The notes under the pieces were generated by a model, which saw only the letters and a program-made list of their open reading frames with translations, was not told the DNA's origin and did not search any database. DNA of 64,000 nt, from the NCBI GenBank assembly GCA_964411985.1, contig CAYPNF010000031.1, positions 37,065 to 101,064 on the forward strand. Reading direction: 5' to 3'. Positions 32,981 to 41,571 of this stretch are shown here, in pieces. Numbering within the stretch: position 1 is the first letter of the stretch; every line of letters starts with the position of its first letter. The stretch is from CAYPNF01 sp964411985 (GTDB lineage: Bacteria > Verrucomicrobiota > Verrucomicrobiia > Limisphaerales > J093). The translations under genes were made by a program, and so were the position numbers.

Positions 32981-34054
32981 ATGAAAGCGCGCCATGTCCT
33001 GACCCTGTGGGCATGCTTCTCCCTTGCAACCACGGTTGGTTGCAGAGACAAGCAATCCGCAACCCCCGATGCTGGAAAGCCCCAAGCGATGACGGTCCAG
33101 GCCGTGGTCGTCGCGGCAAAGCGGCAGCCGGTTTCCGAGACCCTCCCGCTCATCGGTACCGTCAGTGCGAATGAGATGGTGGACCTCAAGGCGGAGACGG
33201 ACGGGATCATTCAGGAAATCCGCTACGACGAGGGACAGAAGGTGGAGAAAGGGCAACCGCTGGTTCTTCTGAACGATGGAAAGCTCGCAGCCGCTTTGGC
33301 GGAGGCCGAGGCTAATTTTCACCTCAGTCAAGTCACCCACGAACGCTCCAAGCAGCTCCTGCAGGAGAACCTGCTTTCCAAGCAGGAGTATGACCAAATC
33401 GCAGCCACTTTCGCGGTTCACCAAGCAAGTCTGGATCTGAAACGCCGCCTCGTGCAGGACACCCGCATCGTCGCTCCTTTTACAGGAATCATGGGTTCCC
33501 GGCAAATCAGCCCGGGCCAAGTGGTGAACCGCACGACCAGCCTGGGAACCCTCGTTGACCTGGATTCAGTCAAGGTGGAGGTAGAGATTCCAGAGAGGTA
33601 CTTGGCACAGATCCAAGTCGGCCAGAACTTGAGTTTCACGGTGGCGGCTTATCCGAAGCAGGAATTTCCGGGCCAAGTCTACTTTATCGCTCCACAAGTC
33701 TCTGAAACACTCCGCACGGTGAACGTGAAGGCGCGTATCGCGAACCCCAGCCATCTGCTGCGCCCTGGAATGTTTGCCAGCCTAACCCTAACCCTGCTGA
33801 TCCGCGACTCCGCCATTGTTATCCCCGAAGTCGCGATCATCCACAACGCGAATGCATTCATGGTGTTCGTGGTTGGGCAGGACGACACGGCGAGCCTGCG
33901 GACGATCAAGGTTGGGGAACGTCTCGCGGGTAAGGTAGAAGTGGTCGAAGGTCTCAAGGAAGGGGAGGAGATCGTGGTGGAGGGGCATCAGAAAGTGGTG
34001 CCGGGCGCCAAGGTGAAACGGAGCAGTCCGGAAAAGGCAGCTCTCTACCAATAA
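32981..34054 (+). CDS. RND efflux periplasmic adaptor (membrane fusion) lipoprotein
   Basis: A 357-residue HlyD/AcrA-type adaptor. The ATG at 32981 is preferred over an upstream TTG. The N-terminus ends in a lipobox (TTVGC, Cys21), so it should be anchored in the inner membrane. Typical parts follow: VSANEMVDLKAETDGIIQEI and EGQKVEKGQPLVLLND (lipoyl half), a helical hairpin (ALAEAEANFHLSQVTHERSK), TRIVAPFTGIMGSRQISPGQ (second lipoyl half) and the barrel/proximal domain. It links the RND pump 28 bases downstream to an outer-membrane channel, but no TolC gene is present in the window. Confidence 0.94.
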   Translation: MKARHVLTLWACFSLATTVGCRDKQSATPDAGKPQAMTVQAVVVAAKRQPVSETLPLIGTVSANEMVDLKAETDGIIQEIRYDEGQKVEKGQPLVLLNDGKLAAALAEAEANFHLSQVTHERSKQLLQENLLSKQEYDQIAATFAVHQASLDLKRRLVQDTRIVAPFTGIMGSRQISPGQVVNRTTSLGTLVDLDSVKVEVEIPERYLAQIQVGQNLSFTVAAYPKQEFPGQVYFIAPQVSETLRTVNVKARIANPSHLLRPGMFASLTLTLLIRDSAIVIPEVAIIHNANAFMVFVVGQDDTASLRTIKVGERLAGKVEVVEGLKEGEEIVVEGHQKVVPGAKVKRSSPEKAALYQ

Positions 34055-34082
34055 TGACCCGAGGTTTCAGCCCTTAGCACCC

Positions 34083-37000
34083 ATGTTTTTACCTCGAGTC
34101 AGCATCCAAAGGCCGGTGTTGGCCAGCATGATGAGCTTGTCGCTGGTGCTCTTCGGACTGATCGGGCTATCACGACTGCCCGTGCGCGAGCTTCCCGACA
34201 TCGATCCCCCCGTTGTCAGCGTCACCACCGTCTATCCGGGAGCGAACGCGTCGGTGGTGGAGTCCGAAGTGACCGAGCGGATTGAGGAAGCAGTAAATAA
34301 CATCCAGGGGGTGAAGACCCTCTCAAGCTCAAGTCGGGAGCAGGTGAGCAGCATCGTGCTCGAGTTTGATCTCAGCCGCGACATCGAGGTGGCGGCCCAG
34401 GACGTCCGGGACCGGCTCGCCCGGGTTCGAGGAGGGCTTCCCCGTTCGGTCCTGGAACCTACCGTGGCCAAGGCGGAGTCCGATGCCCAGGCCTTCCTAT
34501 GGATTTCGCTCCGGAGCGATCGCTATTCCCCCCTTCAACTCACCACGTTGGCGGAACAGCAGATCAAGAATCGACTTCAGACGGTTCCGGGTGTCAGCTC
34601 CATCATCATCGGTGGCGAGCAACGATTCGCCATGCGGCTGTGGCTCGATTCGGAGCGGATGGCGGCCCGGCAGGTCACGGTGCTCGATGTCAGCCGGGCC
34701 TTGCGCCAGCAGAATGTTGAACTCCCCAGCGGCCGGGTTGAGAACCTCTACCGCGAGATGACCATCGAGACGCTGGGCGAACTCAAGACCGCAGAGGAGT
34801 TCAACCGGTTGATCCTTCGTAACGACGGGGCGAAGGTAGTGCGATTGCGTGACATCGGAATCGCCAAAGAAGGGGTCGAGAACGAGCGAACCATCGCCCG
34901 ATCCAACGGCAAGCCCTGCATTTTCCTCGGCATCGTCAAGCAGGCCAAGGCGAACACGGTGGAGGTCGCGCGCGGCATAAAGGTGGAACTGGACAAGATC
35001 CGCCCCAGCCTCCCGCCTGGCATCCAGGCCTACGTCAACTACGATGAATCCACGTTCGTGGAACGGGCCATCAGAGAGGTTTGGGTCACCCTGGGCATCG
35101 CGTTTGGGCTGGTGGTGCTCATCATCTTCGTTTTCCTGCGAAACGTACGTTCCACCATCATCCCGACTCTAGCGATTCCCGTGTCTATTGTGGCCACCTT
35201 CGCCATCCTCCAGCTCCTGGGCTATTCCATCAACATCCTGACCATGCTGGCACTGGTCCTTGCGATTGGCGTGGTGGTGGATGATGCCATCGTGGTTCTG
35301 GAGAACATTTATCGCCACATCGAGGCCGGTCTTCCTCCCATGCAAGCCGCGTTCAAGGCCATGGAGGAGATCTCCTTCGCCATCATTGCCATCACGGTTT
35401 CGCTGGTGGCTGTGTTCCTGCCTTTGGCATTCCTGAAAGGCTCCACCGGCCGACTCTTCACCGAATTCGCCGTCGCGGTCGCCGGTTCGGTCACGATCTC
35501 CGCCTTTGTCGCGTTGTCCCTGTCGCCGATGATGGCGGCGAGAATCCTAAAGCCAGCCCACGCCATCCAGCACGGCCCCTTGTTTCTGGCCTTCGAACGC
35601 GGATTTCATGCTCTCAACCGGCTTTACCGATCCTCACTGCTCTGGGCGTTGCGGCATCGCATCCTCATTACCTTCATCACGCTCGCCATCGTGGCCCTCA
35701 CGGTACTAACGTATCGGAAGCTCGAGAAGGAGTTTATGCCGGACGAGGACAAGGGCCGCATCTTCTGCTTTATGCAGGCTCCGGAGGGATCCACGAGCGA
35801 ATACACTGACCGTATGCTTCGCCAGATGGAGTCCATCGTAGACCAGACGCCCGAGACCAAGCACTATATTGCAATCGTGGCTCCCGGTGGCAACGCTCCG
35901 GGCCAGGCCAGCCAAGGCATCCTGTTCATCACCCTGAAGGATGAACGTGAGCGGACGGTGCAGGAGATCCTGGGCGGACCCCAAGGCATGCGTGCGCGAT
36001 TCATCACCGAGGTGGAAGGCGCGCTGGCGTTTCCCAGTATTCCGAAATCGATTGGTTGGGGCTCCGGCGCTCCGTTTCAACTGCTGATCCAGAACCAGGA
36101 TCTGAATGTCCTCAACCAAACCGCCAATGCCATTGCCGACCGATTACGCGCCTCAGGCTATCTGGACAACGTCCGGTCGTCTTTCGAGGTCAACAAGGCC
36201 GAACTTCGGGTCAATATCGACCGCGACCGCGCCGCGGCGCTAGGCGTGTCCATTGAGGATATTTCTTCCACCATGCAAATCCTCTTTGGGGGATTGGATC
36301 TGAGCCGAATTAAGACCAGCGGCAAAGAATACAAGGTGATCGCGCAACTCGATCGTTCCTTCCGGCTCCGGCCCCAGGACCTTGACCGGCTCTACGTGCG
36401 CAATGCCCAAGGGGCCCTCATCCAGCTGAGCAGTATCGTGAGCTACACCGCAGGCGCGGCGCCGAACACCATCAGCCATTTCGCCAGGCTACGCACGGCG
36501 ACCATCTCGGGTACGCCGGTTGGGGTCCCGATCGGTACCGCGATGGAACGAACGGAGGAAATGCTCAAGACGGAATTGCCAGCGGGTTTCCTGCATACCT
36601 GGGGAGGCGAAGCACGCGACCTGAAGGATGCCGACCGCGAAATCTGGTGGGTATTGGGGTTGGCCGTGATCATCGTCTACATGGTTCTGGCCGCCCAGTT
36701 TGAATCTTTGATCCACCCGTTCACCGTAATGCTCGCATTGCCCTTGGCGGGGGTAGGGGCGTTCGGGCTACTCTGGTTCCTGAACTGGCTGGGCAAAACC
36801 AACTTGATCACCCCTCTGCCGGCCATGAACCTGAATCTGTTCAGCCAGATCGGCCTCATCCTCCTGGTAGGATTGGTCACCAAGAACTCGATCCTACTGG
36901 TGGAATTTGCCAACCAACGCCGGGCTGAAGGGGCGGCTTCCCACGAGGCCATGCTGGAAGCGGGAGTAGTGCGCCTTCGGCCGATCTTGATGACGGCCTT

Positions 37001-37208
37001 TTCCACGGTCGCCGGTATTCTCCCCATTGCCATCGGGTTCGGGGCGGGTGCCGAAAGCCGTCGACCCATGGGCGTGGCCGTGGTGGGCGGGATGATTTCC
37101 AGCACGTTCCTGACTCTCTTCGTTGTTCCGGTGGTCTATACTGCGCTCAGTGACCTGAACGCGAAGTTGCTAAGGAAGGGCGCCAAGGAAGAAACTATCC
37201 CAGCTTGA
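34083..37208 (+). CDS. RND multidrug efflux pump, HAE1 type
   Basis: A 1041-residue inner-membrane proton antiporter of the AcrB/MexB class, about the normal length for this family. It starts with TM1 (PVLASMMSLSLVLFGLIGL) and the porter-domain text RELPDIDPPVVSVTTVYPGA. The proton-relay motif in TM4 is visible (GVVVDDAIVVLENIYRHIE). Other family blocks are TLAIPVSIVATFAILQLLG and, in the second half, LILLVGLVTKNSILLVEFAN and AGILPIAIGFGAGAESRRP. Substrates cannot be predicted. It follows the adaptor gene by 28 bases and precedes the ankyrin-acyltransferase by 4 bases, so all three may be one operon. Confidence 0.96.
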   Translation: MFLPRVSIQRPVLASMMSLSLVLFGLIGLSRLPVRELPDIDPPVVSVTTVYPGANASVVESEVTERIEEAVNNIQGVKTLSSSSREQVSSIVLEFDLSRDIEVAAQDVRDRLARVRGGLPRSVLEPTVAKAESDAQAFLWISLRSDRYSPLQLTTLAEQQIKNRLQTVPGVSSIIIGGEQRFAMRLWLDSERMAARQVTVLDVSRALRQQNVELPSGRVENLYREMTIETLGELKTAEEFNRLILRNDGAKVVRLRDIGIAKEGVENERTIARSNGKPCIFLGIVKQAKANTVEVARGIKVELDKIRPSLPPGIQAYVNYDESTFVERAIREVWVTLGIAFGLVVLIIFVFLRNVRSTIIPTLAIPVSIVATFAILQLLGYSINILTMLALVLAIGVVVDDAIVVLENIYRHIEAGLPPMQAAFKAMEEISFAIIAITVSLVAVFLPLAFLKGSTGRLFTEFAVAVAGSVTISAFVALSLSPMMAARILKPAHAIQHGPLFLAFERGFHALNRLYRSSLLWALRHRILITFITLAIVALTVLTYRKLEKEFMPDEDKGRIFCFMQAPEGSTSEYTDRMLRQMESIVDQTPETKHYIAIVAPGGNAPGQASQGILFITLKDERERTVQEILGGPQGMRARFITEVEGALAFPSIPKSIGWGSGAPFQLLIQNQDLNVLNQTANAIADRLRASGYLDNVRSSFEVNKAELRVNIDRDRAAALGVSIEDISSTMQILFGGLDLSRIKTSGKEYKVIAQLDRSFRLRPQDLDRLYVRNAQGALIQLSSIVSYTAGAAPNTISHFARLRTATISGTPVGVPIGTAMERTEEMLKTELPAGFLHTWGGEARDLKDADREIWWVLGLAVIIVYMVLAAQFESLIHPFTVMLALPLAGVGAFGLLWFLNWLGKTNLITPLPAMNLNLFSQIGLILLVGLVTKNSILLVEFANQRRAEGAASHEAMLEAGVVRLRPILMTAFSTVAGILPIAIGFGAGAESRRPMGVAVVGGMISSTFLTLFVVPVVYTALSDLNAKLLRKGAKEETIPA

Positions 37209-37212
37209 AGTC

Positions 37213-38946
37213 ATGAGCAACGCCGGTTCGCCACCCTCCCGCCGCCATGATCTGGATGCCTTGCGCGCTAGTGCCATGCTGCTGGGCATTTTCTACCACG
37301 CCGCCCTTTCGTTTGCGCCAGGGTTTCCCTGGATGGTTCAGGATGTCAGCCAGACCAAGGGGCTTTTCGTCTTCCAAGCCTGGACCCATGGGTTTCGGAT
37401 GCAACTGTTCATGCTGGCCAGTGGCTTCTTCACCGCAATGCTCTGGCGACAAAAGGGGCTTAATGCGATGCTCTGGCACCGTTGCCGCCGTGTCTTGTTT
37501 CCGTGCCTGCTGGGCCTGATCACCGTGGTGCCGGCTACGGGGTTGGCGATCGCTTTTGCGTATAAGGCCACGACCGCCAATGGCCCGCCCACCCCGCCGA
37601 CTTCGGTGGTGGAGCCCGCCTCAGGGAACCTCTGGGCCGCCATTAAACAAGGCGACCTCGGAGCGGTGGAGTCGCAGCTGAAATCGGGTGCGAGCCTCAC
37701 CAGCCGCCATCCGGCCTTTGGCACCATGCCACTAGAGTGGGCAGCTCTGAATGGTCGGAAGGACATCGTCGCCACCTTGCTCGACGCGGGCGCTCCGGTC
37801 AACGGCCGCAGCCGAGATGGCCACACTGCCCTCCACGGAGCAGGGTTTCTGGGATACGCCGACATCGTCGATTTGCTGATCCAGCGGGGCGCGGACATCA
37901 ACCTGCCGAGCGACTCGGGGGAGACTCCGTTGCACAGCGCGGAGCAGAGCTTCGAAACGGTTCAGTACATCGCCGGGCTGCTCGGCCTCCGGGTAGAGAG
38001 AGGTGCGTGGTCGGAAGGCCGTAAGAAGGTGGTGGAACAGCTCCACGGCTTGGGCGCGAAATCCATCGCGGGTGGAGGTGAGGCCAAGGCTCAGAGCCAG
38101 CCGAGCACCGCTCGCAAGATCTGGGACGGTTTGGTCAACATACCCGTGTTCCTTTTGGTCTGGTTCCTGTGGTTCCTCGTCTGGCTGATCGCGATCTTCG
38201 CCGTGTTTGCTTTTCTCTGGGACCGCCTGGGCTGGCGGGGGGGATTTCCGCGGCTGATCCTCTCGCCCGCGCGCCTGCTCTGGCTCGTGCCTCTGACGGT
38301 CGTCCCAACCTGGCTGATGCAGTTTGAGTTCGGCCCGGACACTTCCATGGGCATCATCCCCATGCCTCACGTGCTGGTTTACTACGCCATCTTCTTCTTC
38401 TTTGGCGTATTCTATTACGAATGCAACGACCAGGAGGGACGGCTAGGGAAGACATGGCGATGGAGTCTGCCGGCAAGCGTGCTCGTCCTCTTCCCACTCG
38501 CCCTGGAGTTTGCCACAGGTACGTTTGGCTTCCGCGATGCCCTGCTGCCAGCGCGCTTCCACCGCCCGGCCTCGGTCCTGCTTCAGTCCCTCTTCGCCTG
38601 GGGCATGTGCTTTGGAGGCATCGGGATGTTTCGCGCTCTCCTGACGCGAGAGAACAAAACGATCCGTTACCTCTCGGACTCCTCTTACTGGCTCTATCTA
38701 GCACACCTGCCGCTGATTATCGCGGCCCAGGCCATCGTCAGCCGGTGGCACGCCCCCGCCTACATCAAGATGGGGCTCCTTTCGGTCATCATCACCATCC
38801 TCCTATTGCTGAGTTACGAATTCATGGTGCGTTACACCTGGGTAGGAGCCCTGCTCAATGGCCGAAAGAAGCGCCCCGCCAAGCCAGGCTTGGAACCTAC
38901 GACTACCGAAGGCGGAAACACCACCTCGAGTCTCCCTGCGACGTGA
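37213..38946 (+). CDS. Acyltransferase-3 family membrane protein with inserted ankyrin repeats
   Basis: A 577-residue membrane protein. Residues 11-120 are the start of an acyltransferase-3 domain: RRHDLDALRASAMLLGIFYHA, with H29 the likely catalytic His, then MQLFMLASGFFTAML. Residues about 139-260 are ankyrin repeats: GNLWAAIKQGDLGAVESQLK, PLEWAALNGRKDIVATLLDA, GHTALHGAGFLGYADIVDLL and GETPLHSAEQSFETVQYIAG. The acyltransferase helices resume at about 310 and run to 560, ending with RYLSDSSYWLYLAHLPLIIA. So the ankyrin domain is an insert in a loop, not a terminal fusion. It begins 4 bases after the RND gene, suggesting shared transcription. Acyl acceptor and ankyrin partner are unknown. Confidence 0.85.
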   Translation: MSNAGSPPSRRHDLDALRASAMLLGIFYHAALSFAPGFPWMVQDVSQTKGLFVFQAWTHGFRMQLFMLASGFFTAMLWRQKGLNAMLWHRCRRVLFPCLLGLITVVPATGLAIAFAYKATTANGPPTPPTSVVEPASGNLWAAIKQGDLGAVESQLKSGASLTSRHPAFGTMPLEWAALNGRKDIVATLLDAGAPVNGRSRDGHTALHGAGFLGYADIVDLLIQRGADINLPSDSGETPLHSAEQSFETVQYIAGLLGLRVERGAWSEGRKKVVEQLHGLGAKSIAGGGEAKAQSQPSTARKIWDGLVNIPVFLLVWFLWFLVWLIAIFAVFAFLWDRLGWRGGFPRLILSPARLLWLVPLTVVPTWLMQFEFGPDTSMGIIPMPHVLVYYAIFFFFGVFYYECNDQEGRLGKTWRWSLPASVLVLFPLALEFATGTFGFRDALLPARFHRPASVLLQSLFAWGMCFGGIGMFRALLTRENKTIRYLSDSSYWLYLAHLPLIIAAQAIVSRWHAPAYIKMGLLSVIITILLLLSYEFMVRYTWVGALLNGRKKRPAKPGLEPTTTEGGNTTSSLPAT

Positions 38947-39803
38947 ACCCTACCGAAAAGGATAATCTGCAGGCCCCGGCGAAATGGCAAGCTGGCTTGC
39001 CCGTCTCCACTCGGGTGGCCGCGCAGGACGCGTACGTCGCCTTCACTCTCATCGAATTGCTGGTGGTGATCTCGATCATCGGTATCCTCGCTGCGCTGCT
39101 CTTACCAGCCCTGTCGATGTCCAAGGAGAAAGCGAGGAGCACGAAGTGTCTGTCCAATCTCCGGCAACTGAACCTGGCGCTGCGGATGTATGCGGAGGAT
39201 CATGCCGATCACGACCCGCCTCGCTGCGGCATACCCTATTGGACTTTGCCGCTGTATTCCTACTATGTGGACATGGCGGTCCTCAAATGCCCCTCGGACC
39301 GAAGATGGGCCACGAAACAGGTTTGGCCCCCCAGCCTGAGTCCGCCACCTTCCGGTCTTCCGCCCTTCGATGCAGACGGGTCTCACCGCAGCTACCTCAT
39401 CAACGGTTGGAACGACTACTTTGAGAACACCCTTCCCGGCGAGGATCTGAAGCGGTTTAAGGAAATCCTCGACACGACGCCTCCCGTGTTCTCGTGGTCC
39501 CATTCAGTCAATCTTTCCCACATCCCCTCTCCATCGCAGACCGTCGTCTTCGGGGAGAAGAAGAGCAGGTCCCCCCAAGCCTATATGGATTTCCTCCAAG
39601 GTGGCAAAGGGAATGACCTGCAGGAGGTGGAGCACGGCCGGCATAGCGGTGGTAAAGCCCGGTCAGGAAACTCCAATTTCGGGTTCGTCGATGGAAGCGT
39701 GCGCGCGCTTAAGTTTGGGCAGTCGCTCACCCCCGTGAATCTCTGGGGAACCACGGATGCCTACCGCAATGTGCCGCCCCTGCGATTGGACCAAATCGAT
39801 TAG
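38943..39803 (+). CDS. Prepilin-like protein with N-terminal methylation motif
   Basis: A 286-residue type IV pilin-like protein. The open frame is longer upstream, but the GTG at 38943 overlaps the previous stop (GTGA) and gives a sensible product. The prepilin site is AFTLIELLVVISIIGILAAL (cut before F34), followed by KCLSNLRQLNLALRMYAEDH. The C-terminus has the FGFVDGSVRALKF motif seen in the very large pilin-like families of Planctomycetes and Verrucomicrobia. The 33-residue leader is long for a prepilin. Whether such proteins form pili or secretion pseudopili is not settled. It may be translationally coupled to the acyltransferase. Confidence 0.86.
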   Translation: MNPTEKDNLQAPAKWQAGLPVSTRVAAQDAYVAFTLIELLVVISIIGILAALLLPALSMSKEKARSTKCLSNLRQLNLALRMYAEDHADHDPPRCGIPYWTLPLYSYYVDMAVLKCPSDRRWATKQVWPPSLSPPPSGLPPFDADGSHRSYLINGWNDYFENTLPGEDLKRFKEILDTTPPVFSWSHSVNLSHIPSPSQTVVFGEKKSRSPQAYMDFLQGGKGNDLQEVEHGRHSGGKARSGNSNFGFVDGSVRALKFGQSLTPVNLWGTTDAYRNVPPLRLDQID

Positions 39804-39953
39804 TACGACGCCTCCGACCCTCGAGCGCGCTTTATGACGACTGGTCAATCTGACAGAATCGTGGAGAGGAACATGCAGACGACGAAAGTGACTCACCGAT
39901 ACCAGCCCGGGTTCAAGGCCAGGGCGGTCTTGATGGGGGCATGCGAGGGCAGG

Positions 39954-41249
39954 ATGCAAACCAGGTTGGAGGAAGCATCCAGAGTCCATTGTCGATTCCC
40001 CTCGAGATGGGTTGTGCTCTTGCTGGCTATCGCATGGGTCACCACTGCGGTGTCAGCTGATGACTCTGGGCAAGAAGTCTTCCTACGAGCCAGAGACGAA
40101 CTTCGCAGCGCGGTTCAGAAAGGCCAGGTTGCCGGCGCAGCACACCTCGTGGTGAGAGGCGGGAAAACGATTCACTCCGAAGCCGCCGGGTTTAGCGACC
40201 TAGAAGGCAAGACACCCTTCCAGACCGATTCGATCCTCCGCATCTACTCCATGAGCAAGCCGATCACGTCTGTAGGTGCCATGATTCTCTACGAGCAAGA
40301 CAAGTTCAGATTGGATGACCCGGTGGCACTTTACATCCCGGCGTTCTCGAATGGCGTTGTGTTGCAGAAGGTTGCCGGGAAGGCTGAGCTTGTCGCTCCG
40401 AAACGTCCGATTTCGATCCGTGATGTTCTGCGGCACACGACGGGATACAGCTACGGTGACGAGGCCACGGTGCGCGAATTCTATGAAAGAGAGGGCATGC
40501 GCTATTGGGGGCCAGGCGAAATGTTCCCGCCGAAGATGACGATCAAGAAGGCGGTCGAGGCGCTGGCGCGCATCCCTGCACTTCATCACCCCGGAGAGAC
40601 GTTTACCTACGGTTATAGCACTGATCTGCTCGGACGGTTGATCGAGGTGTGGTCGGGAAAACCCCTAGATGCCTTTCTGCGAGAGTCCGTGCTGGCACCG
40701 ATGGAAATGGCGGATACGGGGTTCTCGGTGCCACCCGAGAAACGGGCTCGCTTCACCTCCTGCCTGACGGTTCGTGATGGCAAACTCGCGGTCCTCGACG
40801 ACGGACCTTCGAGTCCCTTCCAGAAGGGTTTTGAGTTTCTTTCTGGGGGCGGCGGCTTGGTCTCCACGGTCTGTGACTACGCGAACTTCTGTCAGATGCT
40901 GGCGGACCATGGTCAGTTCAAAGGACGACGCCTGCTCAAGCCTGAGACTCTGAGGCTTATGTTTAGCGATCAACTCGACGGTGTGGCAGGGGCTTTTCGC
41001 TTCGGCCTGGGATTCGCCGTGGAAGAAATCACGCTAGGCTCCGGCGAGGCCCGGCGCAAAGCCATGCAATATTCCTGGGGTGGATATGCCAGCACAGAGT
41101 TCCGGATTGTCCCGGCCGAACGCCTCATCCAGATCTTCGCGCTCCAACAGATTCCTACAACGCAAGCTCTGGCGTTGAAAGAGTTTGCCATTGTTTACGA
41201 GGGCTTGGCTGTGCCCACCTCGTCAGAGCCTCCAATCCCGGGTCAGTGA
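39954..41249 (+). CDS. Secreted beta-lactamase-fold serine hydrolase
   Basis: A serine hydrolase of the beta-lactamase/penicillin-binding fold (EstB or AmpC-like esterases and peptidases). The start is uncertain: in-frame ATGs lie at 39834, 39873 and 39954. I chose 39954 because GAGG precedes it and the signal helix (WVVLLLAIAWVTTAVSA) then sits near the N-terminus, giving 431 residues. The nucleophile is S99 in the SxxK motif (YSMSKP). Other family marks are LDDPVALYIPAF, DVLRHTTGYSYGDE and GETFTYGYSTDLLGRLIE. It should be exported. Substrate unknown; true beta-lactam resistance is unlikely for this subgroup. Confidence 0.85.
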   Translation: MQTRLEEASRVHCRFPSRWVVLLLAIAWVTTAVSADDSGQEVFLRARDELRSAVQKGQVAGAAHLVVRGGKTIHSEAAGFSDLEGKTPFQTDSILRIYSMSKPITSVGAMILYEQDKFRLDDPVALYIPAFSNGVVLQKVAGKAELVAPKRPISIRDVLRHTTGYSYGDEATVREFYEREGMRYWGPGEMFPPKMTIKKAVEALARIPALHHPGETFTYGYSTDLLGRLIEVWSGKPLDAFLRESVLAPMEMADTGFSVPPEKRARFTSCLTVRDGKLAVLDDGPSSPFQKGFEFLSGGGGLVSTVCDYANFCQMLADHGQFKGRRLLKPETLRLMFSDQLDGVAGAFRFGLGFAVEEITLGSGEARRKAMQYSWGGYASTEFRIVPAERLIQIFALQQIPTTQALALKEFAIVYEGLAVPTSSEPPIPGQ

Positions 41250-41571
41250 AACTCACGCTACGGAACACTTTCCGTTCCACGTGCAGCTGGAAAGTACGAA
41301 CCAGTTCAACAACGGCGTGGCGCTACGCTTCCCGCCGTACTCCATGACGTCCTGCCGCGTTCCGTGGCTGTCTCGGTTTTCTTCCGCAACCAATGATAGG
41401 GCGAGGCTATGCCAGCCCGCCGTCTCTTTTCACCATAGAAAACGGAAGAGAGGGGTGCGAAGCACACGACTGCCTGGGCTCAAATAGCGCTGACCGAAAG
41501 CACAAAGAAGAAAGCGACCCATCCGGAAGATGGAGATTGAGCGACCATAGATTCCGGTGGATAGTGGGGAC
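41250..41571. other. Intergenic region
   Basis: About 320 bases between the serine hydrolase and the first PQQ-like gene. Just after the hydrolase stop a small stem (GGAAC/GTTCC, 41274-41279 region) could slow transcription but has no T-run. No gene, repeat or RNA is recognised. Confidence 0.4.

Noticed and set aside
39834..41249. Classical beta-lactamase resistance gene
   Set aside because: The SxxK motif and fold fit, but the other motifs resemble EstB-like esterases and peptidases rather than resistance enzymes.
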